Shown here one piece after another: positions 1-5,178 of a stretch of DNA of 5,178 nt. The notes beneath the pieces are model-generated. The model ran no database searches, had not been told where the DNA came from, and worked only from the letters and a program-made list of their open reading frames with translations. The stretch lies in the NCBI GenBank assembly GCA_020344865.1, contig CP070830.1:2343706-2348883 (forward strand), read 5' to 3'. The stretch comes from Planctomycetota bacterium (GTDB lineage Bacteria; Planctomycetota; Phycisphaerae; Sedimentisphaerales; Anaerobacaceae). A program made the translations under genes and the position numbers. How positions within the stretch are numbered: the stretch's first letter is position 1; every line of letters begins with the position of its first letter.

Positions 1-33
1 CAGTTCTTCAGGGTCAACATGGGCCTTTGCCAT
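1..33 (-). CDS. N-terminus of a small protein, possibly WXG100-like (partial)
   Basis: Only the first 11 codons are inside the window; they read MAKAHVDPEEL and run off the left edge. The ATG at 33-31 is the natural start: an in-frame TGA lies three codons upstream (45-43) and an AGGTGA Shine-Dalgarno sits 9 nt before it. From memory, N-termini of the type MAKAxVDPxEL open short helical WXG100/ESAT-6-like proteins found in planctomycetes and proteobacteria, which are targets of type VII-like or related export. That family call is inference from 11 residues and could be wrong. The gene points away from the rest of the window, so it is not in the operon of the large haem protein. The existence of the gene is better supported than its function. 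Confidence 0.5.
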   Translation of the reverse strand, partial: MAKAHVDPEEL

Positions 34-42
34 AATCTTCTC

Positions 43-48
43 TCACCT
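43..48 (-). promoter_or_regulatory. Ribosome binding site of the left-edge gene
   Basis: On the minus strand AGGTGA precedes the ATG at 33 with a 9-nt spacer. It overlaps the in-frame stop that rules out an upstream ATG, so it fixes the start. Confidence 0.5.
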
Positions 49-134
49 GTTAACATTGTCGCCTAATTCTTCACCATAATCCGCCGTTTCCCGTTTCCAC
101 CTGCCCGCGCACTCTGCCGGGCCTTATTCACCAT

Positions 135-163
135 ACAATACCAAATCTGACTCAAAAACTCAA
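135..163 (-). promoter_or_regulatory. Possible sigma70-type promoter for the left-edge gene
   Basis: Read on the minus strand, TTGAGT (163-158) is followed after exactly 17 nt by TATTGT (140-135). Each hexamer matches its consensus at 4 of 6 positions. Transcription would start near 128 and leave a leader of about 95 nt before the ATG at 33. The spacing is ideal but the boxes are mediocre, so this is tentative. Confidence 0.3.
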
Positions 164-219
164 CCTTTCATCCTCTATCCACTCCCTCCCCCTTATTAAG
201 TCCACCCCACACCCATTTT
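150..219. other. G-poor, C-rich intergenic stretch
   Basis: Positions 150-199 contain no G on the plus strand and 150-219 contain only one, while C is abundant. On the minus strand this gives four G-tracts (214-212, 208-205, 192-188, 186-184) with loops of 3, 12 and 1 nt, a possible but non-classical G-quadruplex. No convincing gene was found in 34-364; the open frame that crosses 218-559 on the plus strand is proline- and arginine-rich and does not resemble a protein. Confidence 0.45.
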
Positions 220-259
220 GTTACACTTTTTCCCAAACAAAAACCCCCTCGCCACGAAG

Positions 260-297
260 TTTACCCGCCATCTTTTTGGTGGGTTTACCCGCCGTCT
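260..297. repeat. Direct repeat TTTACCCGCCRTCT, two copies
   Basis: The 14-nt unit occurs at 260-273 and 284-297, offset by 24 nt, with one purine difference (A or G at the eleventh base). Each copy supplies the left arm of one of the adjacent hairpins, so the direct repeat and the hairpins look like one element that expanded by duplication. Confidence 0.75.
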
Positions 298-333
298 GTG
301 TGGCGGGCGCAGACCCCAGACTCCGATCTGGGG
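263..333. repeat. Cluster of three consecutive hairpins (BIME-like intergenic element)
   Basis: Three inverted repeats follow one another: 263-270 with 277-284 (8 bp, one G-T pair, 6-nt loop); 288-293 with 302-307 (6 bp perfect, extendable by a G-T pair); and 314-320 with 327-333 (CCCCAGA/TCTGGGG, 7 bp perfect, 6-nt loop). An alternative pairing of 278-284 with 287-293 is mutually exclusive with the first two stems. No T-run follows any stem in either direction, so they are not ordinary intrinsic terminators. The layout resembles dispersed palindromic intergenic repeats (REP/BIME type). The structure is seen directly; dispersal in the genome is inferred. Confidence 0.65.
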
Positions 334-342
334 CCCAGAAAA

Positions 343-356
343 AACCCGCAACCCGC
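343..356. repeat. Tandem 7-mer AACCCGC x2
   Basis: Two perfect adjacent copies of AACCCGC follow the hairpin cluster, about 10 nt beyond the last stem, and end just before the stop codon of the minus-strand gene at 365. It may be the outer part of the same intergenic element. Confidence 0.6.
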
Positions 357-364
357 AACTAGTT

Positions 365-783
365 TTAATTCATAATTCGGCGCAGCCGCTTCCCCCTCCC
401 GGCCGCCGGCTCTTGCTGGTTGCCAATCATCCGCTTGGCGGGTCTCTCTCGAAAACGCTTCTCATGCCGATGCCGCCAGTGCTGATTTATAATCTTTATC
501 GTATCGGCCCCCTCGAATCGCTGCCCCGTCAACAGCCACCCCGTAACCTTAACATCTAAATAGCCGTCCTCGCTTTCTGGCTCGACCGTACAAAATGCCT
601 CCCTCTCAAAGCCAATCTCGACCCCTAACTTGCCCTTGCCTCTAGGCCGCCATCCGGCGCCGTCTATGACCTCCAACAGGATGGCACCGCCCTCGAGAGC
701 CTTGGGGTTCACGAGCACTGGAACAACCCGGCCGAAAAAAAATACTCAAAGAACCTAAACAAAACAAACGGAATCGAACTCAT
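365..783 (-). pseudogene. Small unrecognised beta-rich protein gene, split by a -1 frame change at T8
   Basis: I do not recognise the family. On the minus strand a frame open from 745 to a TAA at 365-367 encodes a protein-like sequence with alternating beta-strand patterns (GAILLEVID, KLGVEIGF, GYLDVKVTGWLL, GADTIKII) and G/C-rich third positions, as in an Ig-like sandwich. Its last 40 or so residues are very basic (RHRHEKRFRERP, GRGKRLRR). That frame has only GTG starts (718, 712) with no ribosome site. The best start is ATG 783 in another frame, preceded by AGGGG with an 8-nt spacer and opening MSSIPFVLFRFFEYFF; that frame ends at a TGA (711-709). The two frames meet across eight T (742-735): re-reading one T joins them into about 139 aa. 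It may be a decayed gene, a slippage-expressed gene or a homopolymer sequencing error. Confidence is moderate for coding origin, low for the exact structure. Confidence 0.4.
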
Positions 784-791
784 CCCCATAA

Positions 792-796
792 CCCCT
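792..796 (-). promoter_or_regulatory. Ribosome binding site supporting the ATG at 783
   Basis: AGGGG on the minus strand lies 8 nt before ATG 783, the same motif and spacing as used by the large plus-strand gene. It is only 2 nt from the alternative ATG at 789, so it favours 783. Confidence 0.35.
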
Positions 797-872
797 GCCC
801 CGTGCGATGACGCCGTCCGTCTATCTAACCGGGGCACCAACCCCGAAAACTAATTTTCTCGTAGCGCAGCGA

Positions 873-920
873 ACACCCTGTGACCTTCCGACCCTTTCAC
901 CTTGTGACCTTTTGACCTTG
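873..920. repeat. 8-bp tandem array, six imperfect units, abutting the promoter
   Basis: Units begin at 873, 881, 889, 897, 905 and 913 with consensus T-S-A-C-C-Y-T-N. The three best copies (881, 905, 913) start TGACCTT. Looser inspection also shows a 15-nt direct repeat, 879-893 and 903-917, differing at two bases. The last unit supplies the first bases of the -35 box. Regularly phased short repeats beside a -35 box can be cooperative binding sites for an activator or repressor, but simple tandem slippage would look the same. The periodicity is seen directly; a regulatory role is inferred. Confidence 0.6.
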
Positions 921-946
921 ACATTTTACTCTCAAAGATATACAAT
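918..946 (+). promoter_or_regulatory. Strong sigma70-type promoter for the haem-protein operon
   Basis: A perfect TTGACA (918-923) is followed after exactly 17 nt by TACAAT (941-946, 5 of 6 matches to TATAAT). Transcription would begin near 952-953, giving a leader of about 118 nt before the ATG at 1071. No competing start or terminator lies between. This is the best promoter match in the window, and it sits directly downstream of the 8-bp repeat array, so its activity may be controlled there. Confidence 0.7.
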
Positions 947-1070
947 AAGTTATGAACGGACAGGAGTGTACAGGGTGCATCTATTACTTACCATAAACAT
1001 AACCATCGAAAAAAGGTATTGTTCTGCAATGCAAACGCGAAAGAACGATGATTAATAAGGGGTCATCAAA
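947..1070 (+). other. Leader of the haem-protein gene with its ribosome binding site
   Basis: The leader is A-rich and holds AAGGGG (1057-1062) 8 nt before ATG 1071. An in-frame TAA at 1056-1058 excludes an upstream extension. I see no riboswitch-like conserved fold; only short weak stems are present. An open frame at 807-1055 overlaps both the promoter and the repeat array and is not considered a gene. Confidence 0.6.
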
Positions 1071-4000
1071 ATGAATAGACTAATGGGAAAATCGTTTGTC
1101 ATTATAACAGCATTAATTTTATACCTCGCTCTTGGAACTCCAGGACAGGCAGCCGTGGGAGATGGGGTTGAAGTTGTCCATTGTTTTGACGACCTCCTTG
1201 ATGGCAGCGGCAACGGCCATGATGCCTCCCTGGTAGATGACGCATACCTGCTGAACGGCATGGTCTATTGTGATGGTAGTGGTGATTACGCTAATATAGG
1301 AAGCGGTACGTGGAGTGGCAATCCCTGCGACGGCGGCAGCGATTTTACTATTGCAATCGCCTACGCGTCCTCACAACAAGGAATGGGGGAATATGGCGCC
1401 GCTTTGGCTAGCATAGGAGACCCATCCACCGGAGGGGGTTCGGGACATCTGACTATCTTCACAAATGACAACGGCCAGTATCTCGACTGTTGGTATGTCG
1501 GTGCAACCGGGGGCATCGGACAGTTCTCAGGTCTGTCTTACTCGTTCTCGGATGGGAGTATGCACTATGCCTTCATCACCTTCAACGCCAGCACGAAATT
1601 GGTTCAGTTGTATGCACTCGATGGGGGAAGCGCAATAATAGGCCCCAGCGCCAGTCTTAATATCAATACCACCGGTTCAGGTATGTACCCTCGCCTCGGC
1701 AGAGCCCATGACGACCCCTATTACGATTTTGCAGGCGTAGAACTCAACGGACAAATTAGCTATTTCGCCATCTGGAATAGAATCCTCACAACCGGTGAAA
1801 TGGAAGCGGTAGAAGACCTGTGCGTTCCCCCACATCCGTGCAGGCCGGACAGTCCCTATCCCCCTAACAATGAGGAACATGTGGATTATCGCAATCTCAC
1901 CCTGGACTGGACGGTTGATGGCGCCTGCGATCCCAATACGACATATGATGTCTATTTCGGTGATAGCTATCCTCCTTCCTTACAGTCTTCCGGCCAGACT
2001 AACACCTATTGGGTTGCTCCGACACCTCTCGATAGAGACAAATGGTATTATTGGCAAATCATTGCTCAGGTCCCCGCAGAAGACCCCGTTGACGGCGGCG
2101 AGTGGAAATTCAAAACCGGTGGCAAGGCATACAACCCTGCTCCTTATAACGGCCAGACGAATGTACCACTGTCGGCACAACTCAGTTGGGAAGGTGATAC
2201 TTTTGCCGATTCGTATGACGTGTATTTTGGGACGGACCCGACCCCTGACGCGGGCGAATATCAGGGAAATCAAACCGGAACTAACTGGGACCCGCCTGGT
2301 GACATGGACCCCGACACTACTTGCTATTGGACTATAGATGAAGTAATCGGCGGTGGGCCCGTACCCGGTGAGGTGTGGTCATTCTCGACGGCTCTTGAAC
2401 CGCCGGACCCGACGCAGCTTGGCTTTGATGAAATATTGTTCATCCAGCAGCCCAGTTTCAATAGCAACCATTTTTATACCGACTTTATCAATTTTAATCC
2501 GACCGGTCTGTACAATTCGGATAACGGCATCTACCGGTACAATTTAAATACCGGTATGGTTACGCCGGTCATTACCGCTGCGGAAATGCCGGGCGGAACG
2601 GGTGTTTTCTATAATTTTGACTTGGATTGGGACGCATCACGTATCGTCTTTGACTACAAGCAATCGACTACCGAAGGTTATCGAATCTGGATGTGTGATA
2701 TCGATGGTTCAAACCTGACCCAGATTACGACTACCCCGCCTGATGAAGCGAGTAATATCTCCGAATACTACATGCCCGGCTTTAATCCGGATATGGATAC
2801 GTTTAACTACCACTACGATGATATGCACCCGTGTTTCACGCAGGAGGATACGATTATTTTCACCTCCACACGTTGCAAGATTACCACACTCTGCGACAAT
2901 CCTGGTACCTTGGTCACACCGGTTCTTCATCGAATCAACATTGACGGAACCGGACTGGAGAAATTAACCGACAGCCCGGTCAGCGAGTTTGCTCCTTCAA
3001 TGATGTCGGACGGCAGAGTGGTTTATACGCGATGGGAATATGTCGACAAGGATTCGCTCTATTGCAAGGCCGGTTATGCGATGAATCCCGACGGCACCCA
3101 TGTCAATGAAATCTTCGGCCTGGACCATCACTCCCCGCCTTCGGTGAATTATTTTAGGCAGTGCCCTGATAATCCGAATAAGTTTGTTTGCGTCGGTTCG
3201 CCTCACTACTGGCAGGGTGATAATTTAGGGCCCATCCTCTTGATAGACAGGACCAAGGAGGTCAGGACCCATGAAGACCCCTACAACCCAACGCCGGGCC
3301 CGGCGGTCACTTATGTCACACCTGATGTTCATATATGGCAGGAACCGGGGTGGAACTTCTGGACTGGTTCCGGTTGGGTTCAGAACAATGAAGGAATTGG
3401 GGGTAAACTTTATACCACACCCTATCCGCTCAGTGAGAAACTGTTTCTTGTAACTTGCAAGTATAATAACAACGATTCATGGGAAACGCGTAGTGCATAC
3501 GGTATCTATCTGATTGATATCAGTGGCAATCACGTAGAGATTCTTAATCGGTCCGGTACGAGCTGCTGGAACCCATATCCTCTCAAGCCGCGCAATAAAC
3601 CGATAAAAATCAATGCCTTGAAATTCCCCTCTTTCCTTCTGCCTAACGGAGACCCCAATCAGGGACTTGCCTTGGTAACCGATATTTACAAGGGCATGGA
3701 CGGTGTCGCTCGCGGAGATGTAAAATATCTCCGCGTCAACATAGCGGTCTCTCGTCCATGGTCCTGCCATCGAATTAAATTATGGGGTCCGGAAGCTCCG
3801 GGTGGGCAAAAAGGCGAATACTTAAGCAGCGCCGGCTGGGCGGCGGCTTTGTGGCCTCGCGTCCAGTTGGGTATTGTTCCCGTTGAAGACGACGGCTCCG
3901 CTTACTTTGTCGTCCCCTCAGACAGAAATATCTTCATGCAGGCATTGGACTCCGAATATCGTGAGCTTCAGAGAGAACGAACATATATCAACTTCAGGCC

Positions 4001-4628
4001 GGGTGAATTCCGCTCCTGTATCGGTTGTCACGAACGCAGTGGCGAAGCCCCGACTCCTCCCTTTGGCTCCGGCGAAACGCCAATGGCCCTACAGCATGAC
4101 CCGTGTATTCCGGCTCCGATGCCCGGTGAGGCTGCAGGGACCGGCGACTGGGCCGGATGGGGCGTCAAGGTACTGTACTATCCCTATGATATTCAGCCGA
4201 TTTTTGACGCAAAATGCACCAGCTGCCACAGCGGCGGAGGCCCTCCTGGAGGCCTTGACCTGAGCGGCGGTGTTACAGAGCATTATACTGTTTCCTTTGA
4301 CAACCTCACAGAAGGCGGTTACTGCGGTCCGTTGATTTTTGAGAACAATGATTATATGACCACTGATTACACCGAGTATTTGCCGCCGAAATCCTTGGGT
4401 TGTTATACCTCATCACTGGCTGATTGGCTTTATACTGACTCAGCCCACAGGGCGAGACTTACCGACCCGGAACTGTACAAAATATTCCGATGGATTGATA
4501 CAAACTACCAGTTCTACGGCACCTATTACGGCCGCCATCACGGTAGTTACTACGACCATCCAAATTTCAGACCAATGCCAACGGTTGAAGAAGCACTCAG
4601 CCCGGTTGCACCATCATGGCATGACTAA
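1071..4628 (+). CDS. HzsA-related exported dihaem protein with LamG and Fn3-like modules
   Basis: This 1185-residue protein begins with a signal peptide (KSFVIITALILYLALG, cleavage likely near residues 27-28) and should act in the periplasm or on the surface. Domains in order: a LamG/concanavalin-like fold (about 31-250; DGSGNGHDA, GSGDYANIG); two Fn3-like modules (about 255-350 and 352-442), each with the planctomycete-type DVYFG strand; a TolB/PD40-like propeller (about 450-850; CDIDGSNLTQIT, INIDGTGLEKLT); and a core resembling the HzsA middle and C-terminal domains. The core carries VPVEDDGSAYFVVPSDRN, then haem motif CIGCH (983-987), then IQPIFDAKCTSCH with the second haem motif (1049-1053), and WIDTNYQFYGTYYGR near the end. 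H1126 is the best candidate distal ligand for the second haem. In anammox bacteria this core forms the hydrazine synthase alpha subunit, but relatives occur widely in heterotrophic planctomycetes with unknown activity. The residue four after the first haem histidine is Gly, not the Tyr I recall as haem ligand in HzsA. Start ATG 1071 has a good ribosome site. Family membership is fairly sure; the reaction is unknown. Confidence 0.88.
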   Translation: MNRLMGKSFVIITALILYLALGTPGQAAVGDGVEVVHCFDDLLDGSGNGHDASLVDDAYLLNGMVYCDGSGDYANIGSGTWSGNPCDGGSDFTIAIAYASSQQGMGEYGAALASIGDPSTGGGSGHLTIFTNDNGQYLDCWYVGATGGIGQFSGLSYSFSDGSMHYAFITFNASTKLVQLYALDGGSAIIGPSASLNINTTGSGMYPRLGRAHDDPYYDFAGVELNGQISYFAIWNRILTTGEMEAVEDLCVPPHPCRPDSPYPPNNEEHVDYRNLTLDWTVDGACDPNTTYDVYFGDSYPPSLQSSGQTNTYWVAPTPLDRDKWYYWQIIAQVPAEDPVDGGEWKFKTGGKAYNPAPYNGQTNVPLSAQLSWEGDTFADSYDVYFGTDPTPDAGEYQGNQTGTNWDPPGDMDPDTTCYWTIDEVIGGGPVPGEVWSFSTALEPPDPTQLGFDEILFIQQPSFNSNHFYTDFINFNPTGLYNSDNGIYRYNLNTGMVTPVITAAEMPGGTGVFYNFDLDWDASRIVFDYKQSTTEGYRIWMCDIDGSNLTQITTTPPDEASNISEYYMPGFNPDMDTFNYHYDDMHPCFTQEDTIIFTSTRCKITTLCDNPGTLVTPVLHRINIDGTGLEKLTDSPVSEFAPSMMSDGRVVYTRWEYVDKDSLYCKAGYAMNPDGTHVNEIFGLDHHSPPSVNYFRQCPDNPNKFVCVGSPHYWQGDNLGPILLIDRTKEVRTHEDPYNPTPGPAVTYVTPDVHIWQEPGWNFWTGSGWVQNNEGIGGKLYTTPYPLSEKLFLVTCKYNNNDSWETRSAYGIYLIDISGNHVEILNRSGTSCWNPYPLKPRNKPIKINALKFPSFLLPNGDPNQGLALVTDIYKGMDGVARGDVKYLRVNIAVSRPWSCHRIKLWGPEAPGGQKGEYLSSAGWAAALWPRVQLGIVPVEDDGSAYFVVPSDRNIFMQALDSEYRELQRERTYINFRPGEFRSCIGCHERSGEAPTPPFGSGETPMALQHDPCIPAPMPGEAAGTGDWAGWGVKVLYYPYDIQPIFDAKCTSCHSGGGPPGGLDLSGGVTEHYTVSFDNLTEGGYCGPLIFENNDYMTTDYTEYLPPKSLGCYTSSLADWLYTDSAHRARLTDPELYKIFRWIDTNYQFYGTYYGRHHGSYYDHPNFRPMPTVEEALSPVAPSWHD

Positions 4629-4699
4629 AGAACCAAAAGGCGGGATTTCTTTGCCAAATATATATGACAAGCGAAATTTAAAATAAAAAGGTCAAAACG
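4629..4699 (+). other. Short intergenic gap with ribosome binding site, operon link
   Basis: The 71-nt gap has no stem followed by a T-run and no convincing promoter, which supports co-transcription of the two plus-strand genes. A modest AAAGG (4687-4691) lies 8 nt before ATG 4700. The GGTCA just before the start also occurs before the ATG of the upstream gene (1061-1065), so the two genes have similar translation leaders. Confidence 0.5.
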
Positions 4700-5178
4700 A
4701 TGAACACAATATTTAACAGACGGTTGTTTGAAGCGGCAACGGTTTTCCTGGTCTTCTCGCTCGCGTCAACTGCCCAGCCTGCTGTAGGAGATTATTATTC
4801 CCCGGCAGACGTCATCGCCGATAGTACAGGAGATTATATCTACGTCGTAGAGCGTACAGCAAACCAGGTGCAGCGTATCAGTACCGCAACAAACGCCGTA
4901 ACAAATACCTACGCCCTTCCGGATGCCCCCACGGGGATAACCATATCTAATGATAACAGTACACTATATGTCACGGCTGGCTCCTCAGATGGAAAAGTGT
5001 ATGTCATTAATATATCTACGCAAAATATAACCCATACGGTTAATGTCGGTCATACGCCGATGTCACCTGTTCTAAACAGCAGCGGCTCAAAACTTTACGT
5101 CTGTAACCGCTTCGATAATAATATATCTGTAATCGAGCTGGTCGGGTATACTCAAACCGCTACTGTTGGTGTCCTGCG
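4700..5178 (+). CDS. Exported YVTN beta-propeller protein (N-terminal part, cut by the right edge)
   Basis: The 159 visible residues start with a signal peptide (basic NRRL, then a hydrophobic stretch to LVFSLASTAQPA, cleavage near residue 28). A series of about 42-residue propeller repeats follows: blade strands IYVVERTANQVQRIS (47-61), LYVTAGSSDGKVYVIN (89-104) and LYVCNRFDNNISVIEL (132-147), the hallmark of YVTN/lactonase-like beta-propellers. Start ATG 4700 is the first in frame after a TAA at 4679-4681 and has a modest ribosome site. The mature start (AVGDYY) echoes that of the upstream protein (AVGDG). YVTN propellers bind partners or substrates, and in planctomycetes they are often followed by MauG/CcP-like dihaem domains; no CXXCH is seen in the visible part. 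Together with the upstream HzsA-related gene this recalls HzsB, or the HzsB-HzsC fusion, of hydrazine synthase. That link is inference. Confidence 0.82.
   Translation, partial: MNTIFNRRLFEAATVFLVFSLASTAQPAVGDYYSPADVIADSTGDYIYVVERTANQVQRISTATNAVTNTYALPDAPTGITISNDNSTLYVTAGSSDGKVYVINISTQNITHTVNVGHTPMSPVLNSSGSKLYVCNRFDNNISVIELVGYTQTATVGVL

Noticed and set aside
218..559. 113-aa plus-strand open frame
   Set aside because: It spans the hairpin element and lies antisense to the better-supported minus-strand frame; its proline/arginine-rich translation reads like non-coding DNA.
768..840. tRNA-like segment on the minus strand (GTTCGATTCC T-loop motif, 7-bp inverted repeat 796-802/830-836)
   Set aside because: T-stem, anticodon stem and acceptor arms do not pair in a cloverleaf. 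The T-loop-like string is explained by the start of the minus-strand gene at 783.
952..996. Short leader open frame MNGQECTGCIYYLP at the predicted transcription start
   Set aside because: It has no ribosome site and only 14 codons; the coincidence with the start site is not enough to call a leaderless peptide.
807..1055. 82-aa plus-strand open frame upstream of the haem-protein gene
   Set aside because: It contains the 8-bp array and the TTGACA/TACAAT promoter, has no ribosome site, and its Thr/Leu/Pro-rich translation follows the DNA repeats rather than a protein pattern.
1071..4628. True hydrazine synthase alpha subunit of an anammox bacterium
   Set aside because: The LamG/Fn3 front end, Gly in place of the recalled Tyr ligand, and short haem-to-haem spacing fit the broader HzsA-related family better; no other anammox gene is visible.
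4629..4699. Terminator between the two plus-strand genes
   Set aside because: Only a 3-bp GGC/GCC pairing is present, with no T-run after it.

Overview
The window reads as a chromosomal piece of a Planctomycetota bacterium, most likely a Phycisphaerae/Sedimentisphaerales-type heterotroph. That placement rests on protein style (a LamG module, planctomycete-type 'DVYFG' Fn3-like modules, an HzsA-related multihaem core, and a YVTN propeller exported by a signal peptide) and on long hairpin-rich intergenic DNA. It is inference, because no rRNA or marker gene is present.

Layout. Positions 1-33 hold the first 11 codons of a minus-strand gene (MAKAHVDPEEL), possibly a WXG100-like small protein, with its own Shine-Dalgarno and a plausible minus-strand promoter near 135-163. 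Positions 34-364 are non-coding: a G-poor, C-rich stretch, then a compact element of three successive hairpins (263-333) with internal direct repeats. Positions 365-783 (minus) hold a small unrecognised beta-rich gene that looks coding but is split by a -1 frame change at a run of eight T (735-742). Positions 784-1070 contain an 8-bp tandem repeat array (873-920) running directly into a near-consensus sigma70-type promoter (TTGACA-N17-TACAAT, 918-946), followed by a leader of roughly 120 nt and a good ribosome binding site.

The main gene (1071-4628, 1185 aa) encodes an exported multidomain protein: signal peptide, LamG domain, two Fn3-like modules, a TolB/PD40-like beta-propeller, and a C-terminal core with two CXXCH haem sites that resembles the alpha subunit of anammox hydrazine synthase (HzsA-related family). 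Seventy-one bases downstream, with no terminator visible between, starts a second exported protein (4700 to beyond the right edge) made of YVTN beta-propeller repeats.

The two plus-strand genes probably form an operon transcribed from the 918-946 promoter. The pairing is suggestive: hydrazine synthase has an alpha subunit with a propeller and two c-haems, plus beta (propeller) and gamma (dihaem, MauG/CcP-like) subunits that are fused in some anammox bacteria. Whether the second gene continues into a dihaem domain lies outside the window and is the decisive check. The LamG/Fn3 front end and the apparent lack of the unusual tyrosine haem ligand argue against true hydrazine synthesis and for an uncharacterised periplasmic or surface redox system.
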